Origin: Pyropia haitanensis
Lineage: Eukaryota; Rhodophyta; Bangiophyceae; Bangiales; Bangiaceae
Direction of reading: 5' to 3'
DNA: 64,000 bases
Assembly (NCBI GenBank): GCA_008729055.1
Contig: SDUX01000004.1
Location: 1,426,001 to 1,490,000, forward strand
The notes beneath the pieces are model-generated. The model saw only the letters and a list, made by a program, of their open reading frames with translations, did not search any database and was not told the DNA's origin. Made by a program: the position numbers and the translations under genes. Positions 35,291-45,328 of this stretch are shown piece after piece; position 1 is the stretch's first letter, and every line of letters starts with the position of its first letter.

Positions 35291-35764
35291 GGTGGGGGGA
35301 GCGGGGGGAGACGGGCAACGGCAAGCAGCCGTGAGGGAAACGCAGACGCGTTGGACCGGTGGCAGGGGGGGGGGGGAGATAGAATAGGTCGGTAGAGAGA
35401 GTTGGCGCGGTGGGGAGGCGGACAGTGGTGGCGACCCGCACGCCAGCCGAGGCCAGCCGCCGGCGCGTGCGTGGGAGAGCGATGCGCGGCAGCGGCGGCC
35501 GCGCGGCCCGCGCCGCCGCGCCGGCCACGCGGCGCGGCGGCGGGGGGGGCCGCCGCCGGCGGCGGCCGGCGACGGCGGCGGCGGCCACCGCCGGCGCACC
35601 CACCGCCGCGGCCGCGGCCGCTGCGTGCCGTGGGGGGGCGGCGTCGGCGCGGGGGCGGCGCCCCCCCCGCGCCAGGACGACGGCCGCGCGGCTGTGGCGG
35701 TTGGACGGCGCGGCCGTCGTGTCCCGGTCGTGGGCAGGCACCGATACCGTACGGCGTACAGGAC
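35291..35764. promoter_or_regulatory. upstream region of the Ala-rich gene
   Basis: GC-rich DNA between the Ala-rich gene start and the hAT-like element. It contains a G-run (35366-35378) and no clear core-promoter motif. Bases 35757-35764 (TACAGGAC) are the left target duplication of the following element. Confidence 0.4.
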
Positions 35765-36293
35765 CAGGGGTTGTCAAACGTACTTCCATCAAGCGTAATC
35801 GCGCATAGATTTTAAGCGTATATACGCGGTTGCTTGTCTCTTCCTCGCCTAAGCAGAAATACGCGCCGCCCCACCAGACCCGAACAATGTACGCTTGCAG
35901 TCGGGTCTGGCACGAAAAGTTGCGAAGTACGACTTATAAGCACGCAAATGCGCTGGACCCTCAAGAAGTACGTTTCAGCCGCCGGTCGTCCACAAGTCGT
36001 TGGGGAAGGCGACCACTTGTCATCGAACGAGGATGAGGGATGACTCAAATACTTGTTGAGATTGAACTTAAGTGCAGTGTCAGTACGAGATCTACACTCA
36101 AAAGTACGCTCACGCACTGCCTCGGGATGTTACGCTCGACTGGAACGAGGACAAGAAAAGTACCCGGGAAAGTACGCGTGGTGACTCATGCTGAAAATAT
36201 ACGCTTGGCACTCGCCACATACGCGGTCGCTCATCAATGAAGACGCCCATCCGACCTATTCTTGCCGAAATTATGGTCGCTTGACAACCCCTG
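35765..36293. mobile_element. hAT-type MITE, 529 bp, 8-bp TSD TACAGGAC
   Basis: The element begins CAGGGGTTGTCAAACG at 35765 and ends with the complement of CAGGGGTTGTCAAGCG at 36293, giving a 16-bp terminal inverted repeat with one mismatch. The octamer TACAGGAC occurs immediately outside both ends (35757-35764 and 36294-36301). A CAGGG terminus and 8-bp duplication are hallmarks of the hAT superfamily. The interior is AT-rich relative to its surroundings, has no transposase-like frame, and carries ten TACGC/GCGTA pentamers that could be transposase-binding repeats. Confidence 0.9.
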
Positions 36294-36389
36294 TACAGGA
36301 CACCCCACCGAATGTACCAGTACGGTTGCGGAACAATCGATTCGCTCCACCCCCCACCGGTGGCGTCTCGGCCAGTCCGCCGCCCACCG

Positions 36390-36540
36390 CGCAGTGGATC
36401 CAACACCCTGTACCTACATTTCCAAGCAAAGCGGCGCGTACGGCCTCCGTGGGGGGTTCGGCTGCTGTAAGCAGGCCCTCCTGACCCCGTCAGGGCCACC
36501 TTGCACAGAAATGTAGGTGCAGGGTGATAGACCCACTGCG
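36390..36540. mobile_element. small TIR element (MITE), 151 bp, TSD CCG
   Basis: The first and last 32 bases are inverted repeats with four mismatches; the left one begins CGCAGTGGATCCAACACC. A CCG triplet flanks both sides (36387-36389 and 36541-36543). The terminal CGCAGTG and a C-N-G target duplication are shared with the 1,211-bp element at 17987, although the internal sequences differ. Confidence 0.75.
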
Positions 36541-36543
36541 CCG

Positions 36544-36956
36544 CGATCGCGACGGACGGGCGGGATGGACTAGGATCCAGACCACGCGACCGGCAGTCTG
36601 CCAAAGGCGGCGCGCCGCCTGCGCGTCGGCGCGCGCCGTGCCGCACCCGCCGCCGCGCCGCCGGCCTGGCCCGCCCCCCGCGACCGGGCCCGCCGCCCCC
36701 GCCGGCCGCCCCGCCCCGCCCCCGTCGCCCCCCGCCGCCGCCGCGGGCGCGCCGCTGCCGCAGACCGCACCGCCCCTTCCCGTCGCACCCCTGCCCGGCC
36801 GCGGCGCGTCGGTCGTCTGCGGGCAAGGCCCAGCCCGCCCCGCCCGGCGTGGCGGCCGCCCGCCGCGCCGCGTCGGCCACCGCCGCGGCCGCGCCGCTGC
36901 CGCAGACGGCACCGCCGCCGCCGCGCCCACCGCCGCTGCCGCGGCGGTCACCTGTG

Positions 36957-36992
<36 letters not shown>

Positions 36993-37095
36993 CCCACCGC
37001 CGCTGCCGCGGCGGTCACCTGTGGCCGCCGCCGCCGCCGCCGCCGCTGTCGCCGCCGCCGCCGCTGTCGCCGCCGCCGCCGCCGCTGCCGCCGGC
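36544..37095. promoter_or_regulatory. upstream region of the threonine dehydratase gene
   Basis: GC-rich leader/promoter region with CCG repeats and a tandem duplication. No TATA-like box is visible. The plus-strand frame is open through part of it, so a longer N-terminus cannot be excluded. Confidence 0.4.
36927..37060. repeat. tandem duplication, period about 67 bp
   Basis: The segment containing GCCGCTGCCGCGGCGGTCAC followed by CTGTGG and CCG triplets occurs twice, offset by 67 bases (A of the CCCACC at 36929 and 36996). It ends just 5' of the IlvA start codon. Confidence 0.8.
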
Positions 37096-38776
37096 ATGGC
37101 CGCGTTTGTCACGCCGCCGTGCGTGGCGGCGCCCGCGCCGCCGCCGCCGCGCGCGGCGTGGCCGCCGCCGCCCACGCCGCGGGCCGTCTCCCACAGGGCG
37201 GCCGCCGCCGCCGCGGCGGGCCGGTGGCGCCGGCGGCGGCGGCGTGGCGGCGGCGGCGCGGCCGCCGCCGGCGTGGCGGCGCCGCGCCCGCCGCCCGCGC
37301 GTCGGCCGTCCATGGCGGCGGGCGTGGGCGCGAATGGGGCGCCCGCTGGTGACGGTGACGGCGAGCCGCCGCAGCCGCCGCCGCCGCCGACGCCACGGGT
37401 GGCGCCCGTCACGGCCGCCGCAGAGGCGGCGCGCGCAGCGGCAGCGGCGGCGACGGCGGGCGGCGGCGCCGCCGCCGCTGCCGACACCCCCCCCGACGAG
37501 GTCTACTGCTACGTGCCGTGCTCGCCCCTCCGCAACGACTACCTCGAGCGCATCGTCTCGGCGCGCGTGTATGACGTGGCAAAGGAGACCCCCCTGGACG
37601 CGGCGCCGCGCCTGTCGGCCCGCCTCGGCGCGACGGTGCTGCTCAAGCGGGAGGACACGCAGCCGGTCTTTTCGTTCAAGCTCCGCGGCGCGTACAACAT
37701 GATGGCCCGCGCGCCGGCGGCGCGCCTCGCCGCGGGCGTCGTCGCCGCGTCGGCGGGGAACCACGCGCAGGGGGTGGCGCTGGCCGCCCAGACGCTGGGC
37801 GTGCCCGCCACGATCGTCATGCCCGTCGTGACGCCGACGATCAAGGTCGACGCGGTGCGCGCGCGGGGGGCCGCCGCGGTTCTCCACGGGGACAACTTTG
37901 ATGAGGCCAAGGCGCACGCGGTGGCGCTCGCCGCCGCGTCGGGCGCGCTGTTTGTGCCGCCCTTTGACCACCCGGACGTGATTGCGGGGCAGGGCACGAT
38001 CGGCCTCGAGCTCCTCCGCCAGTGCCCCGCGTTTGACGCGGTCTTTGTGCCCGTGGGGGGGGGGGGCTGATTGCGGGCATCGCCGCGGTCGTCAAGCGGC
38101 TGCGGCCGTCGACGCGGGTGATTGGGGTGGAGCCCGCCGACGCGGACGCGATGCGGCGGAGCCTCGATGCGGGCCACCGGGTGCGGCTGGAGCGGGTCGG
38201 CTCGTTTGCCGACGGCGTCGCGGTGGTGGAGGTGGGCGAAGAGACCTACCGGCTGGCGCGGGAGCTCGTCGACGCGATCGTCGTTGTCGACAATGACGAG
38301 ATCTGCGCGGCGATCAAGGACGTCTTTGAGGACACCCGCGCCATCCTCGAGCCCGCCGGCGCGCTCGCCGTCGCGGGCATCAAGGCGTACGTGCGGGACG
38401 GGGGGGTGGCCGCCGCCACCCGGGGGGTGCCGCCGGCCGCGGCGGCCGCGGCGGCGTCGGCGTCGCCGCCGCCGCCCCTGCCGGCCGGCCAGACGTACGT
38501 GGCGATCAACTCGGGGGCCAACACCAACTTTGACCGCCTCCGGTACGTGTCGGAGCGCGCCGAGCTGGGCGAACGCCGCGAGGCCATCTTTGCGGTCACC
38601 ATCCCCGAGCGCCGCGGCGAGTTTTTGCGGCTCCTCGACACCCTCGGGCCGGGCGTCAACGTCACCGAGTTCAACTACCGCTACTCGTCCGCCACCGACG
38701 CGCACGTGTACGTGGGGGTGGGGGTGGCCAACGCGGCGGCCGCGTCGCGGGTGCTGGACCGGCTGGTGGGGGGGGA

Positions 38777-38821
<45 letters not shown>

Positions 38822-39264
38822 CGGCGGCAGCCGCGGCGGCTACGCCGCCCTGGACTTGACCGACAATGAGATGGCCAAGCTGCACCTGCGGCACCTGGTC
38901 GGCGGCGCCGCGGCGGTGGGCGGCGGCGCCGCCGGCGCGGGCGACCGCGAGGCGCTCTACCGGTGCGAGTTCCCCGAGCGCCCCGGCGCGCTGCGGCGGT
39001 TCCTCACCGCCCTCCGCAGCTCCTGGTCCATCACGCTCTTCCACTACCGCAACCACGGGGCGGATGTGGGGCGGGTGCTGGTGGGGCTGGCCGTGCCGGC
39101 CGCCGAGACGGACTCGCTGGGCGCGTTTATGCGCTCCGTGTCGCCGGGGGCGGTGGACGAGACGGCAAACCCGGCGTACCAGCTGTTCCTGGCGGGGGGG
39201 GGGGGAAGAGGGGGGGGGGAGCCCCCAGGCGGCGGGGGACGGCGCGCAGGCCGCGCCTGTGTGA
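37096..39264 (+). CDS. ilvA: threonine dehydratase (biosynthetic threonine deaminase), plastid-targeted
   Basis: This PLP enzyme converts threonine to 2-oxobutanoate, the first committed step of isoleucine synthesis, here presumably in the plastid. The start at the ATG 37096 gives MAAFVTPPCVAAPAPPPP, a red-algal-style transit leader. Catalytic-domain motifs are PLDAAPRLSARLGATVLLK, FSFKLRGAYN with the PLP Lys (about 37667-37700), SAGNHAQG, and the phosphate loop VPVGGGGLIAG. The loop is split by a 12-G run (38055-38066), where thirteen Gs would keep the frame. It continues IGVEPADADAMRRS, DEICAAIKDVFEDTRAILEP and AGALAVAGIKAY. Two ACT-like regulatory domains follow (FAVTIPERRGEFLRLLDTL; YRCEFPERPGALRRFLTAL with SITLFHYRNHGADVGRVL), separated by a poly-Gly tract, the layout of isoleucine-inhibited enzymes. 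The family end NPAYQLFLAG is reached at about 39200. The final stop depends on G-runs; 39264 is the likeliest. Confidence 0.9.
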
Positions 39265-39815
39265 CGCGTCTCGCACCGTTTCCCGTTCTGTTTTTGGTTG
39301 CACAGCCCCCAATCACTTTGGGTTGCGCAGATTGTGGGGTGGGTTGCGCACCGTGCGCTCTGCCGTCGAATCCCGACTGGATGGTGTTCCGTGCTGCGGA
39401 AGCATCCGCCGCAAGAGCGACAGACGAGCGTGTAACGAGCGCACGAGTGCAGAGAACCCAAAAAAAGGAAACACGTCATCATCCAACACGGACAGGAAGG
39501 AAAAACTCACACCAGACACCTCAGGGCCAACACATAACAAACGTTTGGCCTGACAACACCCAACCACAGGCACATACACGCAGGCAGGCGGCCATGGCGC
39601 ATGGCCCGACAGACCGCGACAGATCCCAGCCAGAGAACTCTCGCCACGGCGCACCCCATCCGCCCCCCCTCGCCGGGAAGCGTGCGCGATCCACAGGCGG
39701 CGGCCCCAGGGGCCGCCAACCAGCCAGAGAGCCCCCTTCACGCACGCAAACAACAGCGGCCGTCTCATGCCCTATCAAGTCGGCGAAGTTTTCTTGCGGG
39801 CGCAGGCGACACGGT
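39265..39815. other. 3' intergenic region between convergent ilvA and linker genes
   Basis: Less GC-rich than the flanking coding DNA. It should hold both 3' untranslated regions. It contains three GGTTGCRCA motifs (39296-39350) and an A-run near 39461. No gene seen. Confidence 0.5.
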
Positions 39816-41300
39816 CTACTTCTTGGCAAACGGGTTGGGCAGCGACGGCAGCGACGGCAAGGACGGCAGCTGGGAAGGCAGCTTGGGCACGCTCACCTTG
39901 GGCAGGCTGTCCAGCACGCCCGGCTTCTTCTGCTGCACTGGCTTGGGCGGCCGCGACGCAATCTTGATGACTGGCCGCTCCGTGCCGGCCGAGGTGGCCA
40001 ACACGGCGGCGCCCGCAGTGTCCGCGTCGCCGGCAAACGTCACCTTGCTCGAGCCGCCCACCTCGGTCGACGAGCCGAGCGCCGCCTCCAGCACCAGCAG
40101 CTCCCGCTTTGCCTCCTCCAGCGACTTTTCCAGGCGCGACACCGCGTCCGCCTCCATCGCCGCGGCGTACCGCTTGTACGAGCCCGCGTCACAGCCGCCA
40201 AACGCCAGCGGCGAGTCGTTGCCCATCTGCAGCGCGTACGGGTTGGCCAGCAGCGCGTCGCCGCCAGAGTAGGCAACGCCCCGGTCATTCACGGGCATGT
40301 CCGACACCATGCCGCGGAAGCCCGCGAGCGGGTCCTTGGCCTTGAGCTTGGCCAGCAGCGCCTGCTCGTACGTGGCCTGCAGCGCCGCCACCGTCGACCG
40401 CAGCGCCGCCACCTGCTTCACAGACACAAACGCGGGCATCGGCGCCAGCGCCGGGTCGGGCACCGCGTACCAGTTGGGCGCCGTCGACTTGAGCGGCGTG
40501 TTCTCCGCCACCGCCTCATAGTTGACCGGCTTGCCCGCCGCGTACGACGCAATCAGCGACGACTCCTGGTGGCCGTCCGAGCCGTTCCAGCCAGACAGGG
40601 CGGCACCGCCCATGGCCTTGTCCGAGTTGGCCCACCCGCCCTGCAGCGCGCACTGCTTGTTAAACGAGTCGCACGGGGTGTAGGCACCACGGAAACGCAG
40701 GAAGGGGACGGTGTTATCACCAAACACCGTCTCGTACTCGGCGCTGTCCAGGTACGAGTCAATCTCCGCGTCGTAGCCCGACGCCGAGTAGAGCTGCACG
40801 TGCGTCGAGATCTCCGCCTGCGAGTCGGGCGCACGGCCCATCAGGTGCTTGTAGTTGAGCTCAATGAACCGGTACTGCGAGGCGCCCTCAAAGAAGCGAG
40901 CCCGGTAGGTGGAGCTCTTGGCCATGCGGCGGATCAGCTCCTTGACCGTAATCGCGCCCAGCTTGAACTGGGACTCGGCAATCGCCAGCTCCGCCCGCTC
41001 CTCCTCCATAATGTACGCATTGCCAAACACCTGGCGGTACGCCGCGCGCAGCGCATTCTCCCGCTCCTCCTCCCCCGACAGGTCCGTCACCTCGGCCGCG
41101 CGGAAGGGGCCCAGGATGTAACGCGAAAAGGTGTAGGGCTGCTGCGTGGCCGTGTCCAGGCCGTCCAGCACGCCCATGCGCACCCGCGAGGCCGCGTGCG
41201 ACGCGACGGGGGTGCGGGCGTCGGCGGCACGGCTCAGCGCCGTCGACGCGCGGAGGCCATGGAAGGTGGCGCCCAGGGCGGGACCCGCAACAAACGCCAT
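39816..41300 (-). CDS. phycobilisome rod linker polypeptide, plastid-targeted
   Basis: Linkers assemble phycobiliprotein hexamers into phycobilisome rods on the stromal face of thylakoids. The ATG at 41300 opens a clean 494-residue frame. MAFVAGPALGATFHGLRAST is the transit peptide, followed by MGVLDGLDTATQQPYTFSRY. The PBS-linker domain (PF00427-type, about residues 60-195) shows RAAYRQVFGNAYIMEEER, ESQFKLGAITVKELIRRMAK, STYRARFFEG, YRFIELNYKHLMGRAPDSQA and GYDAEIDSYLDSAEYETVFG, with PFLRFRGAY after it. A long C-terminal extension contains a helical segment (MEADAVSRLEKSLEEAKREL) and a Pro/Ser/Leu repeat ending NPFAKK. Unlike its neighbours it has no homopolymer-induced break and a nearly uniform C-ending codon choice, as expected of a highly expressed gene. 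The exact rod position (LR subtype) cannot be assigned. Confidence 0.92.
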   Translation of the reverse strand: MAFVAGPALGATFHGLRASTALSRAADARTPVASHAASRVRMGVLDGLDTATQQPYTFSRYILGPFRAAEVTDLSGEEERENALRAAYRQVFGNAYIMEEERAELAIAESQFKLGAITVKELIRRMAKSSTYRARFFEGASQYRFIELNYKHLMGRAPDSQAEISTHVQLYSASGYDAEIDSYLDSAEYETVFGDNTVPFLRFRGAYTPCDSFNKQCALQGGWANSDKAMGGAALSGWNGSDGHQESSLIASYAAGKPVNYEAVAENTPLKSTAPNWYAVPDPALAPMPAFVSVKQVAALRSTVAALQATYEQALLAKLKAKDPLAGFRGMVSDMPVNDRGVAYSGGDALLANPYALQMGNDSPLAFGGCDAGSYKRYAAAMEADAVSRLEKSLEEAKRELLVLEAALGSSTEVGGSSKVTFAGDADTAGAAVLATSAGTERPVIKIASRPPKPVQQKKPGVLDSLPKVSVPKLPSQLPSLPSLPSLPNPFAKK

Positions 41301-42013
41301 GGTGGCGAGAGACGATGGGGGGGGGGAGGGCACCGGCGAGCGGCGCGGGGGGGGGGCACAAGCGCACGAGGAGATGATGCGATAGGAAACTAGTGGAAAG
41401 CAGCGGCCAACGGGAGAGCGGCAAGATGAACGAGAGGGGGGCTGGGGGGGAGGGGGGAGGAGCAAACGCGTCGGGCGGTGGAGGCGGAGGACGCGTGAGA
41501 CCCCACGCAAACCGGCACCGGCGGCGGAAGGGGGGGCGGGCGGCGCGGGGAGCGGCGCCGACGTCAGGGCCTATCGCAACCTCTGCTGGGGTGGCGTCGC
41601 GGACGGCCACGCCGCGCGGCGGCGCAAGGATCGTCAAGAGACACGCCGCGCGGGGCACCGCCGCGGGGCGGCGGGCGGCCGTGTGGGGCTGGGACGGCCA
41701 AGGGCGGCGGCACCACGCCTTTGGGTGGAGCCGAGCTCGGCGCGGATCTCGAGCGGCCCGAGCCGCTGCCGGGAAGCGAGATGCGGCTGGGAACGCCCTG
41801 TGTGGGGGGGGGTTGTCGCTGTCAAGCAGACGAGGTTGAGAATCGCTCCTTACAGTCCGACACGCCTCCTGCTGCCAAAGTATGGATGTCGGGCACTTGA
41901 GCTCTAATTACCACTCTCCCCTTGGCGCGTCGCCGCTCCCCGATCCCCTCCACGGCAGCGCTCGGCCACCTCCACCCCCCCCCCGCTCGACCGCGGGCAA
42001 GCACGTCCCGCGC
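41301..42013. promoter_or_regulatory. linker gene promoter side and 3' end of the next minus-strand gene
   Basis: The 5' flank of the linker gene contains G-runs (41322-41328 and 41351-41357). A locally AT-richer segment lies at about 41825-41930. No TATA box is obvious and no gene is supported. Confidence 0.4.
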
Positions 42014-42910
42014 TCACCTGCGCTTCCGCCTCGCCGCGGCCGCCTCTGGCCGTGCCCCCGCCGGGCGGGCCCCCCCCCGGCGGATCGCCGCCGACACAAC
42101 GCGGCTGCCAACAACAGCGAGCACCAGGCCGACGCTCGACCCCCACTTGGTCACCGCCCGCGACCACCACGAGCCCGCCCGCATCGACAGCGGCACGCCG
42201 ATGGCGCTCAGCAGCAGCGGCGGCTCGGCGCCCGTCCAGCCGCCCGACAAGCTCAGCGTCCACCGCGACGCGTCGGCGGCCATCACCAGCGCGTACCGGC
42301 CGCCGCCGCCGCCGCCACCACCGCCGCCGCCGTCACCGCCGTCGGCGTCCCCAACGGGGCCCGCCGCCACCCACTCCCCGTTGGGCGCCGCGGCCAGCGC
42401 AAACGACAGCACCCGCCGCATCGACGCCGCGGGCGGCGGCGACACGAGCGCCGACTGCAGGTCCCCCGCGCTCGACGTGGTGCCGATCGACAGCACCCCC
42501 GACCGGGGGCCTTCCCCCGTGCCCGTGATGGCCATGCCGGTGAGGGTGGTGGCCGCGGCACTGCCCGGCGGGGCGGTCTCCAGCCATCCCGTTACGGCGT
42601 CGACGTCGGCGCCGCCGCCCTCGCCGCCGCCGTCGGCCGATCCCGCCGGTGCCCCCGCCGCTTCCAAGCGCAGGCGGGCGCCCGCGACGGTGGCGTCGGC
42701 GCCAGCCTTGCCACCGGAGGCGCCCGGTGATGACGCCGACACGACGGTCAGCGCCCAGAAGCCGCTAAAGAGGGTGGCGGCGGATGGTGGCGGCGTCGGC
42801 GCGGACCGCCCCCCCGCGGCGGGGGTGGGGAGGCCCGCGGTCGCCGCGGCCACCACGGCGGCGGCGAGCAGGACGGCGACCGCCCGGGGCCGACCGCCGG
42901 CGGACGCCAT
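42014..42910 (-). CDS. hypothetical secretory-pathway protein with signal peptide and C-terminal membrane segment
   Basis: The family is not recognised. The ATG at 42910 opens a complete 298-residue frame. Residues 1-32 are a signal peptide (RPRAVAVLLAAAVVAAATAG). The middle is beta-rich: ATLFSGFWALTVVSASSPG, ARLRLEAAGAPAGSADGGG, MAITGTGEGPRSGVLSIGTT, RRVLSFALAAAPNGEWVAAG, a Gly tract (about 42300-42330), then RYALVMAADASRWTLSLSGG. A hydrophobic segment (VGLVLAVVGSRVVSAAI) precedes a basic C-terminal tail (AAAARRKRR). That gives a type I single-pass topology with a lumenal beta domain and short cytosolic basic tail, reminiscent in layout of ER-membrane-complex or translocon-associated subunits, though I see no specific motif. 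It is divergent from CTNNBL1. Confidence 0.65.
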   Translation of the reverse strand: MASAGGRPRAVAVLLAAAVVAAATAGLPTPAAGGRSAPTPPPSAATLFSGFWALTVVSASSPGASGGKAGADATVAGARLRLEAAGAPAGSADGGGEGGGADVDAVTGWLETAPPGSAAATTLTGMAITGTGEGPRSGVLSIGTTSSAGDLQSALVSPPPAASMRRVLSFALAAAPNGEWVAAGPVGDADGGDGGGGGGGGGGGRYALVMAADASRWTLSLSGGWTGAEPPLLLSAIGVPLSMRAGSWWSRAVTKWGSSVGLVLAVVGSRVVSAAIRRGGARPAGARPEAAAARRKRR

Positions 42911-43503
42911 CACGGTCCAACCAAGAGAGGGGGAGGGTGGGGGAAGGAGGTCAGCGAGGGAGTGCGGGGGAGGGGAAGGGGGGGGGAGGGGCAGCAAGTG
43001 CGTGCAGTTTGGGAGGGGGGGAGGCACGGGTGAGCCGACGAGAACGCCCTCCACGCGTGAATCACAGGCACATCCGTGGGTGCGCGCGGGGAAGGGCGGT
43101 CCACGGCCGGGCGCCGGCGGCACAGACCGTGAGCGAGGGGCCTTGTCGAAGGGGGTGAAGGCGCAGCGACGGGGCCCGTTCCGCGGACACGGGCGGCGCG
43201 GCACGTCGCCGGCCGTCGGAATTTTGTCAGTCTCCCACGGCGTACAGCCAACAACCGGTTTTCGGTGAACGAGGTCGTACTTGCGGGTGGTCTCGTTTCC
43301 GCTTCGTGGCTCGAAATGTACTTCAAGTGCCAGACCGAGCGCGTTTGGCGCCGCCTTGGCTCTCGGCCTTCGTCGTGCCCACCACCGCTGGCCGTCCCCG
43401 CCGAGACAAACGCTGGCGGAGCCGCCACCCTCGCCCGCTGTTGCCCCCCGCCGCCGGCCGCCCGCCGTCCCACCCGCCTGGCGGCCCGCCACCCGCTGTT
43501 GCG
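42911..43503. promoter_or_regulatory. divergent promoter region
   Basis: 593 bases between the signal-peptide protein and CTNNBL1 genes. A less GC-rich stretch lies at 43215-43340. No TATA box is apparent. Confidence 0.4.
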
Positions 43504-44949
43504 ATGAAGCGCGCTCGAGACTTGTCGGCACCGACGGTGGCGGCGGCGGCGGCGCCGCCGACGACGGCCGCCCGGCCTCCCCCGCCGGCCGCCGCGGCCG
43601 CCGTCGGTCACCGCAAGCGCGGGCGCCCCCCGGCGGTCCCCCCCCCACCGGCAGCGGCGGCCGTGGTGGCCGCGTCGCCTCTCCGGCCCCCCCCCCCGGC
43701 GCCCCCCTCAGCGCCACCCGCCCGCTCCCCCCCCCCCCCCCCCCCCCTCGGAGCAGGCCGCCGCCACCCGCCGCGCCGTTGCCGCCGTCACGCGCGCGGC
43801 GGCGGCCAACGCGGTCGCGCGGTCGCGCTCGCCCACCGACCCGGCCGCGTGGGTGGCGTCCGAGCTGGCCCTCCACGACGCCCTCACCGCCCTGCGCGCC
43901 GACGTGGGCGCCGACGCGGCGTCGTCGCCCGCGGTGGCCGCCGCGCTCGTCGGCGCGGGCGGCCTGGCCGCGCTCGCCGAGCTGCTCGGCCACCTCAACG
44001 TGGACGTGGTGCTCGACGCGCTCGCCGCGCTGCGTGATGTCATCGAGGCGGGGGGGACCGGCTTGGGGGGGGGGGGGAGGCGGGGGGGGGTGCCGCCGCC
44101 GCGGCGTCGCCCGAGGGGGGGGCGGAGGACGACCCGGCGGGGGTGCTGGTGGACGGCCTCCTCGCGGCCGGCTGCGTGCCGGCGGTGGCGGCGGCGATGG
44201 GGGTGCTCGACGACGGGCGGCCGGAGCACCGGCAGGGCATCCTCGACGCGCTCGCGCTGGCCGAGGCCGCCGCGGAGGTGCGGCCGGCGGCGGTGGCGGC
44301 GGCGGCGGCGGAGCGGCCGGGTGGAGGGGCGGGAGGGGGGGGGGGTGCGGATGGGGGCGCCGCGCTGACCGACTTTAGCTTTCTCGAAGAGTGTGTGGCG
44401 CGGGGCATGCAGCCCCGCGGCAGCGGCGGCGGTGGTGGTGGTGGCAGCGGTGGCGGCCGCCGTCGCGCCGCCGACGATGGCTTTGATGCGAACCGCGACT
44501 ACGCGGTGGAGGTGGTGGCCATCCTGCTCCAGTCGGGCGCGGACGCCGCGGTGGCGTTTGCCAACGGCGGCGGCGTGGCCGCCACGCTCGGCGCGCTGGA
44601 TGAGGTGACGGGCGGCGCGCTGGGCCTCGGCGCCGCCGCTGCCGGCGGCGCCACGCACGCGGACGCCGCCGCCGTCGACGGGCAGGCGGCAGAGACGGAG
44701 GCCAACCTCTTTGACATCCTGTGTTCCACCGCGCTCGCGCCGGGCGCCACGCCGCGGCTCCTCGCCGCGGGCACCGTCGGCGCCATGCTGTCGGCCGCCG
44801 CGGCGGGCCGCCGCCTCCGGCCGCCGGCGGTCAAGGTGCTGTCGTTTGCGCTCGCCGCGGGCGGCGCGCCCGTCGCGGCGGCCATCCTCGACGCCCGCGG
44901 CCTGGGCGTCCTGTTTGGGCTGCTCGACCGCCAGCGGCGGGCGGCCGAC

Positions 44950-44992
<43 letters not shown>

Positions 44993-45296
44993 GGGGGGAG
45001 GCAAAGCGCCGCCGGCGGGCGCCGCCGTCGCCGCCGCGGCGGGAGGAGGAGGAGCACCTGCTGTCCGTGCTGTACGGCCTGTTTGCGCACGCCGACGCGG
45101 CCGGGCGGGCGCGGCTGCTGGCCAAGTGCCTGCCGGGGGTGGCGGCGGGCGACAGTGACGACGGTGGGGCGGCGGCGCGGCCGCCGCCGCCGCCCGTCAC
45201 GGCGTTTGCGTCGGCTTTTCGCCGCGCCGCCGCGGCGGCCGCCGCCGCAGAGCGGCCGCCGCCGCCGCCGGCCGCCCCACCCGCCGGCGATGCCGC

Positions 45297-45328
<32 letters not shown>

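Noticed and set aside
39276..41393. Plus-strand open frame continuing IlvA and covering the linker gene
   Set aside because: Beyond about 39260 it is the reverse complement of the linker coding region and arises from a G-run slip after the true IlvA end.
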